Of a stretch of 64,000 nt of DNA, positions 45,339 through 53,656 are shown in pieces. The stretch's first letter is position 1. The number at the start of each line of letters is the position of its first letter. The notes under the pieces are model-generated. The model did not search any database. It had not been told where the DNA came from and saw nothing but the letters and a program-made list of their open reading frames with translations. The DNA is from Imhoffiella fuscus. Its GTDB lineage: Bacteria; Pseudomonadota; Gammaproteobacteria; Chromatiales; Chromatiaceae. Both the position numbers and the translations under genes were made by a program. The stretch is from NCBI RefSeq assembly GCF_042682685.1, contig NZ_JBHUHX010000047.1, positions 124,001-188,000 on the forward strand, in the 5' to 3' direction.

Positions 45339-47534
45339 CTACCGCTTACACATCCCCGCGCGCATGCATCGCAGCAGACCGTAGTCGTAACGTCCCTCGA
45401 AGAGATCATAGATAGGCTTCAAGGCCGAAACGGCGCCTTCGGCAAACTGATCGAAGGCATGCTCGATCTGGCACCGCTCATCGGCATCGAGCGTCACCAC
45501 CTCTTCGAGACGCAGCTCATCCTCCTCGATACAGCGCGAGAGATGGGTATAGACGGTGGTCAGCTTGAGCCCCCGACGGCCCGCGATCGCCTCTGCATCC
45601 AAGCCCTCGCGAAGCAGATCGAGCGTCTCCCGAATGGTATCGCTCAGGCTGGCGTCCCGGGCCGGCACCCGACGCGGCGCCGAGGGCAGCCGAGGCACAG
45701 CGGATGGGCGGCCATGCCGAGCCTCGTGATCGGCCAGCACCTGCAAGAAGCTGGCACCGAAGTGTTCCAGCTTGGCCTGACCGACTCCACTGATGCAGCC
45801 CATCTCGTCGAGATGGCGCGGACGATAGGTCAGGAGTTCGCGCAGGGTCGCATCGTTGAAGATGACATAGGCCGGCACGTTCTGCTCTCGGGCCAACTCG
45901 CGGCGATGGGACCGCAGCGACTCCCACAAGGCGACCGCCTCCGGATCGCTCGGCGCAAACGCGGTCGAGGAACGGCCTCCGCCCGAAACCTTCCGACGCT
46001 CCGGATCGCGACGCAGTCGGATGCTGGTCTCGCCGCGCAACAATGGCCGGCTTCGCTCGGTCAGCTTCAAGGCGCCGTATCCCTCCATGTCGACCTCGAT
46101 CAGCCCGGCAGCGACCAGTTGGCGATAGACCGAGCGCCACTGGTCGGCGCTCAGATCCTTGCCGATACCGAAGGTGCTGACCTGGTCGTGACCGAAACGC
46201 CGGATGCGCTCCAGGTCCTTGCCGAGCAGGACATCGGCCAGGTAGGCGCTGCCGAAACGCTGACCCGTGCGATGGATACAGGAGAGCGCCTTACGCGCCG
46301 CGAGCGTGCCATCCCAGGTTTCCACCGGTTCCAGGCAGGTATCGCAATTGCCGCAGGGGGCATCCAGGGTCTCGCCGAAATAGTTGAGCATGACCTGGCG
46401 CCGACATTCGGTGGTCTCGCAGTAGCCCAGCATGCCGTCGAGCTTGTGCATCTCGACCCGCTTGAAACGCTCCTCGGCCTCGGAGTCCTCGATGATCCGC
46501 CTCAGCATGACCACGTCGCCCAGGCCATAGGTCATCCAGGCGTCGGCCGGAAGACCGTCGCGCCCCGCACGTCCGGTCTCCTGATAGTAGGACTCCAGAC
46601 TCTTGGGCAGATCCAGGTGGGCGACGAAGCGGACATCCGGCTTGTCGATGCCCATCCCGAAGGCGATGGTCGCCACCATGACCAGCCCATCCTCCCGCAG
46701 GAAACGGGCCTGGTGCTCGCGACGTATATCGGCCGACAGCCCCGCATGGTAGGGCAGCGCCGAGAAGCCGTGCGATTGCAGGAAGGCCGCCGTCTCCTCG
46801 ACTCGACGCCGCGACAGACAGTAGACGATGCCGGCATCCTGCGGATGCTCGCGGCGCAGGAAGGCGAGCAATTGCTGGCGCGGACCGTTCTTCTCGACGA
46901 TCCGATAGCGAATGTTCGGTCGATCGAAGCTGGAGACGAACTGGCGCGCGCCCTCCAAGCTCAGACGCGTCACAATCTCGTTGCGCGTGGGCGCGTCTGC
47001 GGTCGCGGTCAGTGCGATCCGGGGCACCTGAGGCCAACGCTCCTGGAGCAGGCCGAGCTGGATGTATTCGGGCCTGAAATCGTGTCCCCATTGCGAAACG
47101 CAATGCGCCTCATCGATCGCGAACAGCGCGATCTCGACCCGTTCGAGCAGGCCCAGAAAGCGCTCCGTCATCAAACGCTCGGGGGCGACATAGACCAAGT
47201 CCAAAACGCCATCGAGCATGTCTTGCTCGACCGCTCGCGCCTGATCCGGGGCCAGCGAGGAATTCAGAAAGGCCGCTCGCACGCCCAGCTGACGCAGGGC
47301 GTCCACCTGATCCTGCATGAGCGCAATCAGCGGCGAGACCACCACGCCGATGCCGGGGCGGATCAATGCGGGGATCTGGTAGCACAGCGATTTGCCGCCG
47401 CCGGTCGGCATCAGAACCAAGACGTCCCCTCCGCCGACCACCTGATCGATGATCTCGGCCTGAGCGCCGCGAAAGCGGTCGTAACCGAAGACGCGGTCGA
47501 GAATCTGTAGCGCGGATTCGGCCACCCTCGTCAT
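45339..47534 (-). CDS. recQ: ATP-dependent DNA helicase RecQ
   Basis: 731 aa, longer than E. coli RecQ (~610). Helicase core with MPTGGGKSLCYQ, DEAHCVSQWGHDFRP and the QETGRAGRDG motif VI; zinc site with CETTECRR and CGNCDTC; winged helix; HRDC domain (about 535-605). An extra C-terminal helix-turn-helix (about 640-690, AIAGRRGLKLTTVYTHLSR) is seen in a RecQ subgroup. Acts in recombination and repair. Confidence 0.96.
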   Translation of the reverse strand: MTRVAESALQILDRVFGYDRFRGAQAEIIDQVVGGGDVLVLMPTGGGKSLCYQIPALIRPGIGVVVSPLIALMQDQVDALRQLGVRAAFLNSSLAPDQARAVEQDMLDGVLDLVYVAPERLMTERFLGLLERVEIALFAIDEAHCVSQWGHDFRPEYIQLGLLQERWPQVPRIALTATADAPTRNEIVTRLSLEGARQFVSSFDRPNIRYRIVEKNGPRQQLLAFLRREHPQDAGIVYCLSRRRVEETAAFLQSHGFSALPYHAGLSADIRREHQARFLREDGLVMVATIAFGMGIDKPDVRFVAHLDLPKSLESYYQETGRAGRDGLPADAWMTYGLGDVVMLRRIIEDSEAEERFKRVEMHKLDGMLGYCETTECRRQVMLNYFGETLDAPCGNCDTCLEPVETWDGTLAARKALSCIHRTGQRFGSAYLADVLLGKDLERIRRFGHDQVSTFGIGKDLSADQWRSVYRQLVAAGLIEVDMEGYGALKLTERSRPLLRGETSIRLRRDPERRKVSGGGRSSTAFAPSDPEAVALWESLRSHRRELAREQNVPAYVIFNDATLRELLTYRPRHLDEMGCISGVGQAKLEHFGASFLQVLADHEARHGRPSAVPRLPSAPRRVPARDASLSDTIRETLDLLREGLDAEAIAGRRGLKLTTVYTHLSRCIEEDELRLEEVVTLDADERCQIEHAFDQFAEGAVSALKPIYDLFEGRYDYGLLRCMRAGMCKR

Positions 47535-47621
47535 CTCCTCAAAAGGTACGCTTGAATCATACGGGCGGGTATCGATCGAATAGGTTTGCGGCTCGATCAG
47601 ACGCGATCGAGCGCGGAGGGA

Positions 47622-48473
47622 TCAGTAGTAACCCGAAACATCGCCGACCTGCTCGGCCTTGTTGAGCACGATTCCGAGGAAATGCTTGTCGCCGAGAAGC
47701 TGATTCGCCTGTTCCAACTCCGATTTGCTGACCTTGCCGTCCTCGACGACCAACATTACGGCATCCACATAGGGCAGAAAGGCGATGACGTCGTCCCCGG
47801 CAAAGAGCGGCGGCATGTCGAACAGGATGAGACGGTCCTCGTAGCGCTCCTTGAGTTCCCGAACCAGTTGCACGACCTGAGGCGAGGACAGCATCTCGGA
47901 CGAATGGGTGAATGAGTCGTTCCCGGGCAGAACGACCAGCCGATCGATGCCTGGATTGATGAGCAAATCGGCCAGATCGACGCCATGCGTCAGATGATCG
48001 CTGATCCCCTGCGTCGGCCCCTCGCTGAAATAGCGTCCGATCGAGGGACGCCGCAGATCCAGGTCGACGAGCAGCACCGTCTGATTGACCTCCCTGGCAA
48101 GACTGATCGCCAGATTGATCGAGGTGATCGTCTTGCCATCCCCAACCCCCGGACTGGTCACCGCCAATGTCTTCCAGCCGTTCGCGCGCATGCGTTGCAA
48201 CACATGGGTTCGCAGCACCTTGTAGGCATCGGCGATCGGATCCACGCCATCGGCCAGGATGATGCGTCGCTCGCGCATGGCATCGGCGTCGACATCAAGG
48301 GTCGCGGTACGCGTGTAATCGACCTTGGCGTCACTGGCCGGCGGGCGGGGTTGCGTCCGATGGGCGAAGCGCGAGCCGCCGGCCTTCTGCCGTTCCTGTC
48401 GCCCAGCGGACCCGGCCAGCGCAGTCTGGCGTTCGGCCCGAGCCCGCTCCATCGCCTTCTTCAAACGTTCCAT
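47622..48473 (-). CDS. Bacterial tyrosine autokinase/CpsD-CapB-like ATPase
   Basis: 283 aa. A basic N-terminal ~50 residues, then a P-loop domain: Walker A VTSPGVGDGKTITSIN, Walker A' LLVDLDLRRPSIGRYF, Walker B ILFDMPP. The C-terminus ends SGYY, the short tyrosine tail for autophosphorylation. Works with the Wzz-like protein encoded immediately upstream (13-bp overlap) to control exopolysaccharide export length. A role in a capsule is inferred; no glycan assembly genes are beside it. Confidence 0.9.
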   Translation of the reverse strand: MERLKKAMERARAERQTALAGSAGRQERQKAGGSRFAHRTQPRPPASDAKVDYTRTATLDVDADAMRERRIILADGVDPIADAYKVLRTHVLQRMRANGWKTLAVTSPGVGDGKTITSINLAISLAREVNQTVLLVDLDLRRPSIGRYFSEGPTQGISDHLTHGVDLADLLINPGIDRLVVLPGNDSFTHSSEMLSSPQVVQLVRELKERYEDRLILFDMPPLFAGDDVIAFLPYVDAVMLVVEDGKVSKSELEQANQLLGDKHFLGIVLNKAEQVGDVSGYY

Positions 48474-50239
48474 AGGACGGCACCCAAGGTGGTGGATTCG
48501 GACAGCATCAGAATATCGAGCCTGCGCATCAGGGTAAACCAGAGGACATCGAGCGGCATCACCAGGAGGTGGAAGAGCAATGCGCCGAACACCAGCGCGG
48601 CGAAACTGCTGCCGATCACATAGATGAGGTGCCGCTTCCTGCGTTCCCGATCCTGCTCCGTGTCGATCCGAGGAATCAGTGCCAGTACAGGGATCTTGGT
48701 CACCGACTGGATAGCACGGGGCCCATGCAGCCCCTTGTCGAGCCCCTCGCGCAAGGCGAGGTTTCCGATCCCACCGGCGATCGAGAGCACGAAGCCCAAC
48801 ACCATGATCGCCAGACGATTCGGCTTGAAGGGCTTCTCTGGAACCAGCGGCGGCTCGATCAGCGAGAAACGCTCGCCCTTACGATCCCGTTCGAGGGCCT
48901 GGGCCAGCTCGGCCTGCAGCGACTTCTCGCGCACCTCCTGATATTTGCGCGAGGCGTTCTCGTAGTCGCGGGTCAAGGCACGGTATTCCTGCTCGATCTT
49001 GGGCGCGGCCTTGATCCGTTCTTCGTACTGGGCGAGCTGCTGTTCAAGCTGAGCGTGCGCCTTGGTCAGCGAATCGATTTCGATCCGAGTCGAGTCCAAC
49101 TTGGCAAGTAGCTGGACATAGGCCGGATTGTTGGACGCTGCCGCCAAGGTATCGCCGTTGCGGGCGGCCTTGCGAGACTTGGCCAATTGAGATTGGGTCG
49201 AGTCGATGCTGCGCCTGAGCGCAACGACATCCGGATGATCGTCCGAATACCGCTTGCGGAGCGAGGCGAGCTCCGTTTTCAGATCGGCCAGTCGCGCCTC
49301 GATTGGGGCAGCGCCCGAATCACCGGCCATCTGCTGCAACGATGCGATCTCGCGCTCCATCTGGATCCGATCCGGATGCTCGGGCGAGTATTTTTCCTTG
49401 ATGCGAACGTACTGCGCCTGGAGCTGTTCCAGATAGCCTTCCAAACTGGCGCCACCGGACCCGGCAACGGTCGGGCTGAGCTGAGCCAGCTCGGACTCCA
49501 GATAGATGGCCTGTTGTTCGAGCGTGCGTTTGGATTGGGCGTTGTCGCGCAACCGTTCCTCGGTGCGCATCATGAGTTCGCGGTTGAGCGACATGAGTTC
49601 GGGGAGGTTGTCGCCGTTCTTCTCCTTGAAATCCGCTAGACGCGCTTCGAGCGTGCTGATCTGCTGCCCGAGCCGGTCGGCCTCGGCCTTGAGGAAGGAC
49701 GTCGCCTCGTTCGCCGCCGCCGTGCGCCGCTCCAGATTCTCGCTCAGGAACAGCGAGACCAACTCGCTGGTGACCTTCTGAGCTACGGTCGGCGAGGCGT
49801 CCTCGAACGCGAGCGAAAAGGCGATGGTGGCCTCTTGAGGGCGGCCGCTACGCGGGTCCATAACGTCGGCGCTGATCATGTCGAGCTTGACGCGTTCACG
49901 CATCTCGTCGACCGCCATGTTGATGCTCTCTTTGGCACGGATCTCTGGATAGAGGTTGTAGCGCTCGATCAGCTTACTGAGATTGGCCGTGGTCATCACA
50001 CGCTGGCTGATGACCTGGATACGCTGATCGGCATAGCCGGTCACGGTGGTGCGCACCAGATCGTCGGGGATCTCCTGACGCTCGATCAGGATCGTCGCGC
50101 TCGAACGATAGGTCGCCGGAATCAGCAACGCCGCCAACACCGCGATCACCGACAACAGCAGCATCGGCACGATCAGCTGCCATTTGCGTCGCCGCAGAAT
50201 CGCGAGATAGTCTTCGAGCGTTAATAACTGTTCGTCCAC
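48461..50239 (-). CDS. Wzz/GumC-type polysaccharide chain-length determinant
   Basis: 592 aa. One membrane helix near the N-terminus (about 22-42), a long periplasmic coiled coil (about 160-460), a second helix near 475-495 with the proline-rich lead PLVPEKPFKPNRLAIMVLG, and a third helix near 545. This is the PCP-2a family architecture, with the kinase encoded separately downstream. First gene of a two-gene minus-strand unit. Confidence 0.9.
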   Translation of the reverse strand: MDEQLLTLEDYLAILRRRKWQLIVPMLLLSVIAVLAALLIPATYRSSATILIERQEIPDDLVRTTVTGYADQRIQVISQRVMTTANLSKLIERYNLYPEIRAKESINMAVDEMRERVKLDMISADVMDPRSGRPQEATIAFSLAFEDASPTVAQKVTSELVSLFLSENLERRTAAANEATSFLKAEADRLGQQISTLEARLADFKEKNGDNLPELMSLNRELMMRTEERLRDNAQSKRTLEQQAIYLESELAQLSPTVAGSGGASLEGYLEQLQAQYVRIKEKYSPEHPDRIQMEREIASLQQMAGDSGAAPIEARLADLKTELASLRKRYSDDHPDVVALRRSIDSTQSQLAKSRKAARNGDTLAAASNNPAYVQLLAKLDSTRIEIDSLTKAHAQLEQQLAQYEERIKAAPKIEQEYRALTRDYENASRKYQEVREKSLQAELAQALERDRKGERFSLIEPPLVPEKPFKPNRLAIMVLGFVLSIAGGIGNLALREGLDKGLHGPRAIQSVTKIPVLALIPRIDTEQDRERRKRHLIYVIGSSFAALVFGALLFHLLVMPLDVLWFTLMRRLDILMLSESTTLGAVLWNV

Positions 50240-50471
50240 TCAAGCCCCCTGGATAGCGCACAGACGCGTCAGCGATTCGACACACAACCCAAGACTATGG
50301 AATCGAACCTTTGGCGGACCAACCCGGATAGCCTGAGCCGCCAGTTGAAACCTCGGTCAGCGACCTGCGCCCGCCGGCATCACACTCAGGTCCGGGAGCC
50401 CATTCTAGCAGGCATCACCTCAAGCCGAAGATCGCGCGCGGATCGCAACATGAGCGATGGAATACACGCAG

Positions 50472-50506
50472 TTGACAAATCGACAAGTAAATAAGAAACT
50501 TATTAT
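50472..50506 (+). promoter_or_regulatory. Candidate promoter of a small RNA
   Basis: TTGACA at 50472 and TATTAT at 50501-50506 are good individual hexamers but 23 bp apart; TCGACA at 50480 with the same -10 gives a 15-bp spacer. AT-rich for this genome. Predicted start near 50513. Confidence 0.35.
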
Positions 50507-50512
50507 GTACTG

Positions 50513-50594
50513 AAGCTTCGCGGCTCCAGTGCACTCCTCCATCCTCCTTTGGTGGTAATTTTGAGAGCGCGACGATTGTCGCGCTTCTTTTTTT
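50513..50594 (+). ncRNA. Candidate small RNA with CUCCUUU loop
   Basis: A non-coding ~82-nt interval ends in a strong intrinsic terminator: GCGCGAC-GATT-GTCGCGC (50567-50584) followed by TTC and seven T. Within it CCATC (50539-50543) pairs with GGTGG (50551-50555), leaving a CTCCTTT loop that is complementary to Shine-Dalgarno AAGGAG. No gene lies upstream on this strand in 50240-50512, so the terminator has no other obvious owner. Both flanking genes point away. No known family matched from memory. Confidence 0.5.
50566..50594 (+). terminator. Strong intrinsic terminator
   Basis: Seven- to nine-bp GC-rich stem with GATT loop and a T-rich tail on the plus strand. The T-run direction excludes it as the terminator of the minus-strand DUF2934 gene. 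Confidence 0.85.
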
Positions 50595-50629
50595 CCACAC
50601 CCAGCACCAAATCGAACCGATCTCTCGCC

Positions 50630-50866
50630 TCACGACCCCTGGAGCACCAGGGCGTTGCGGATGGCCACGCTGCGTCTCTCGCCCTCCATCGAGCAATCGA
50701 GCCGACGCTCGGCGATTAGGGCGTCGATCGCACGCTCGGCAGCGAGCCAATCGGACTCGGCACCCTCGGAAGAGAAGCCTCTGCGCTCGGCGAGATAATA
50801 GGCCGCGATCTCGATCATTTCGTGTCGTTGCTCGGACGTCGGCGATTCGCTCGGATCCAGGTTCAT
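50630..50866 (-). CDS. DUF2934-family small protein
   Basis: 78 aa from ATG 50866 (MNLDPSESPTSEQ); ATG at 50893 is possible. The central IAAYYLAERRGFSSEG ... DWLAAERAIDALI is the DUF2934 signature, a short two-helix cytosolic domain found in many proteobacteria with unknown function. Short gene on its own, divergent from DUF2760. Confidence 0.7.
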   Translation of the reverse strand: MNLDPSESPTSEQRHEMIEIAAYYLAERRGFSSEGAESDWLAAERAIDALIAERRLDCSMEGERRSVAIRNALVLQGS

Positions 50867-51075
50867 ATCTTGGTAACCCCAATTGATCATCATCGGGTGA
50901 GAGCGATGAAATGGGTCAGGATTATGCCACGCGCCAGGATGCCGCTTGGAACCGTCCGCTCGGCCCAAACGATCCAGGTCGAGCCGCGCCGCTTGGCGGG
51001 TTAACATGGATGCCATCGCACATCGCCATTCGACCCTCGTTCCACGTCTTTCCCAGTTTTCAAAAGGAGCCATTC

Positions 51076-51627
51076 ATGTCTGCACGGGCGCCGTCCTTCC
51101 TTCGAAGGGCCTTCATTGCCTTCCGCTGTTTTCGACGCGTGTTCAAGGATCCCAGCTTTGCGCAATCGGTCGCGGCGCTGGCGGCCGGAGATCAGCCGCA
51201 TCCCGCGTCGCGCCCGGCCGCGCCGGCAGCCACCCCGCCCTCCGCATCGGCCCCCGACTCGGCGCTGCTGCTGCTCGGACTCCTCCAAAAGGAAGGACGC
51301 CTGGTCGATTTCCTACATGAGGACATCAAGGGCTATTCCGATCAGGAGGTCGGCGCAGCCGCTCGGGTCATTCATCAGGGCTGCCAGCGCGTGCTGCAGG
51401 AATGCCTCGTGATCGCACCCGTGCGCGACGAACCAGAGGGTAGCCGCGTCACCCTGGCAGCCGGCTTCGACGCCGCCGCCATCCGACCGACCGGCAACGT
51501 CGTCGGCACCCCACCCTTCAGCGGCGCGCTCGTCCACAGGGGCTGGCGCGTGGTCGAGACCCGACTGCCGCAAATCACCAGCGGCCACGATCTGAGCATC
51601 CTCGCTGCGGCGGAGGTCGAACTGTGA
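51076..51627 (+). CDS. DUF2760-family protein
   Basis: 183 aa from ATG 51076, after AAAGGAG. The N-terminal ~40 residues are basic and hydrophobic, followed by an Ala/Pro-rich linker and the DUF2760 domain with LLGLLQKEGRLVDFLHEDIKGYSD and RGWRVVETRLPQ (quoted in parts). DUF2760 genes almost always precede an Hsp70 homologue, as here with a GTGA overlap, so it likely works with that chaperone. Function unknown. Confidence 0.85.
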   Translation: MSARAPSFLRRAFIAFRCFRRVFKDPSFAQSVAALAAGDQPHPASRPAAPAATPPSASAPDSALLLLGLLQKEGRLVDFLHEDIKGYSDQEVGAAARVIHQGCQRVLQECLVIAPVRDEPEGSRVTLAAGFDAAAIRPTGNVVGTPPFSGALVHRGWRVVETRLPQITSGHDLSILAAAEVEL

Positions 51628-53474
51628 GCCAACCACGCTTCGCCATCGGCATCGACTTAGGCACCACGCATTGCGCACTCTCCTTCGTGGATTCGCACAC
51701 GAGCGAGGGCGAAAACATCGTCCAAGCGATGCTGTCGATCCCTCAGCTCGTCTCCGCCGGGGCGGTCGAGTCGCGCCCCTTGCTGCCCTCGTTCCTCTAT
51801 CTACCGCATCAGGACGAATTCAAGCAGTCGGACCTCGGCCTGCCCTGGCAGGACGATCCGACACGGATCTGCGGAGAACTGGCGCGCAGCCAAGGATCGA
51901 CCACCCCGATCCGACTGGTTTCCAGCGCCAAGAGCTGGCTCTGTCATCCCGATGTCGACCGCAAGGCCCCCATCCTTCCGGCCGGGGCCCCGGACGAGAT
52001 CGCACGCGTCTCGCCCTTCGAGGCCAGCGTCCAATATCTGGCCCATCTGCGTAACGCCTGGAACGGACTGCATCCCCACGCACCGCTCGACCAGCAGGAA
52101 GTGACGGTCACGGTACCGGCGTCATTCGACCCAGCCGCACGCGAGCTGACCGCCGAGGCGGCCAAGGCCATCGGCATCGAGCACCTGGTTCTGCTGGAAG
52201 AGCCCCAGGCCGCGCTTTACAGCTGGGTCAACGACAGCCAAGGCGACTGGCGCAATCAGGTGCGTGTCGGCGACGTCATCCTGGTCGTCGACGTAGGCGG
52301 CGGCACCACAGACCTCTCACTGATCGCGGTCACCGAGAACGAGGGCGCGCTGGAGCTGACCCGCATCGCCGTCGGCGAGCACATCCTGCTCGGCGGCGAC
52401 AACATGGACCTGGCACTGGCCTATCTGCTCAAGAACAAGCTCGCCCAGGCTGGCGTCGAGCTGGATCGCTGGCAGTTGCAGGCGCTCACCCACGGCTGCC
52501 GTCAGGCCAAGGAGGCCTTGCTGGCCGATCCGGATCTCGAGTGCATGCCCGTGGTGGTGCCGAGCCGAGGCTCGCGCCTGATCGGCGGCAGCATCCGCAC
52601 CGAGCTCACCCGCGACGAGGTGCACAAGAGCCTGATCGAGGGCTTCTTCCCCGAGGTGGACTCGGCCAGCCGCCCAGCCAACCGCTCGCGCGGCGCACTG
52701 ACCAAGGTCGGCCTCCCCTACGCCCAAGACCCGGCCGTCACCCGGCACCTCGCCGCCTTCCTGGGACGCCAGGCCGGCGCGGCCCACGACCTGCCGGGCT
52801 TTCTGGACCAGCCGGAGCACGCCGACTTCATCCGTCCCACGGCCGTGCTCTTCAATGGCGGCGTCTTCAAGTCCCCGGTACTGCGCCAGCGCGTGCTGGA
52901 CATCCTCAATCAGTGGCTGGACGCTGAGGAGGCGCCCGCTGCGCGTCTGCTGGAATCCCGCGATCTCGATCTGGCCGTCGCACGCGGCGCAGCCTTCTAC
53001 GCCCATGTCCGTCGGCACGGCGGCATCCGGATCCGGGGCGGCACCTCGCATACCTATTACGTCGGCGTCGAGAGCACCATGCCCGCCATTCCGGGTATGG
53101 ACCCCGAACTCCAGGCGCTGTGCCTGGTCCCCTTCGGCCTGGAAGAAGGCTCCGACCCGGTCGCACCGCCGCAGGAATTCGGACTGGTGGTCGGCGAACC
53201 GGTCCGCTTCCGCTTCTTCGGCTCGACCGTGCGGCGCGACGATCAGGTCGGCGACCTGCTGGAGGAATGGGCGGAGGACGAGCTGGAGGAACTGGAAGAG
53301 ATCCAGACCACTCTACCGGCCCAGAACCGCAAACGTGGCGAGGTGGTCGCCGTGCGCCTTCAGGCCGCCGTCACCGAGGTCGGCACACTGGAGCTCACGG
53401 CCATCCCGGTGGATGCGACCGACGAGCGCTGGAATGTCGCGCTGCACACCCGCAAGACCAATGGCAATCGATGA
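51624..53474 (+). CDS. Hsp70-family (DnaK-like) chaperone
   Basis: 616 aa from GTG 51624 overlapping the DUF2760 stop. The actin-like ATPase domain has GIDLGTTHCALSFVD, VTVTVPASFD, VVDVGGGTTDLSL and a later LFNGGVFKSPVLR. The C-terminal substrate part is short and diverges from DnaK; it ends in a beta region with acidic stretch EEWAEDELEELEE. Related to the HscC/YegD side of the family rather than DnaK. Known clusters contain a second large Hsp70-like gene after it; here that gene is absent and glgA follows. Confidence 0.9.
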   Translation: MSQPRFAIGIDLGTTHCALSFVDSHTSEGENIVQAMLSIPQLVSAGAVESRPLLPSFLYLPHQDEFKQSDLGLPWQDDPTRICGELARSQGSTTPIRLVSSAKSWLCHPDVDRKAPILPAGAPDEIARVSPFEASVQYLAHLRNAWNGLHPHAPLDQQEVTVTVPASFDPAARELTAEAAKAIGIEHLVLLEEPQAALYSWVNDSQGDWRNQVRVGDVILVVDVGGGTTDLSLIAVTENEGALELTRIAVGEHILLGGDNMDLALAYLLKNKLAQAGVELDRWQLQALTHGCRQAKEALLADPDLECMPVVVPSRGSRLIGGSIRTELTRDEVHKSLIEGFFPEVDSASRPANRSRGALTKVGLPYAQDPAVTRHLAAFLGRQAGAAHDLPGFLDQPEHADFIRPTAVLFNGGVFKSPVLRQRVLDILNQWLDAEEAPAARLLESRDLDLAVARGAAFYAHVRRHGGIRIRGGTSHTYYVGVESTMPAIPGMDPELQALCLVPFGLEEGSDPVAPPQEFGLVVGEPVRFRFFGSTVRRDDQVGDLLEEWAEDELEELEEIQTTLPAQNRKRGEVVAVRLQAAVTEVGTLELTAIPVDATDERWNVALHTRKTNGNR

Positions 53475-53576
53475 GCGTCATGCGACGGATGCGCAAGACT
53501 CGCGAAACGCGCCGACCTGCCGGCTACGCGTTGCAAAATGAACGGGAAACGGGTAGTTAGGATGCATTGATCGTGG

Positions 53577-53603
53577 CCATGGGGCCGACATTCGGCCCCA
53601 TGG
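53577..53603 (+). terminator. Perfect 12-bp inverted repeat between Hsp70 and glgA genes
   Basis: CCATGGGGCCGA and TCGGCCCCATGG with a three-base loop, 54 bp before glgA. No T-run follows; it may be a terminator of the Hsp70 transcript or a leader structure of glgA. Confidence 0.5.
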
Positions 53604-53656
53604 TTCACCCAAACGAGCGGCATGTAACGAATACTGCGCTGGCAGGAATAGAGCGA

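Noticed and set aside
45231..47510. 759-codon open frame on the plus strand opposite recQ
   Set aside because: It is the mirror of a well-supported recQ; long antisense frames are expected in GC-rich coding DNA and its product is His/Gln/Asp-rich without motifs.
50297..50494. 65-codon open frame upstream of the sRNA candidate
   Set aside because: Composition is Arg/Ser-rich, with no ribosome site; it looks non-coding.
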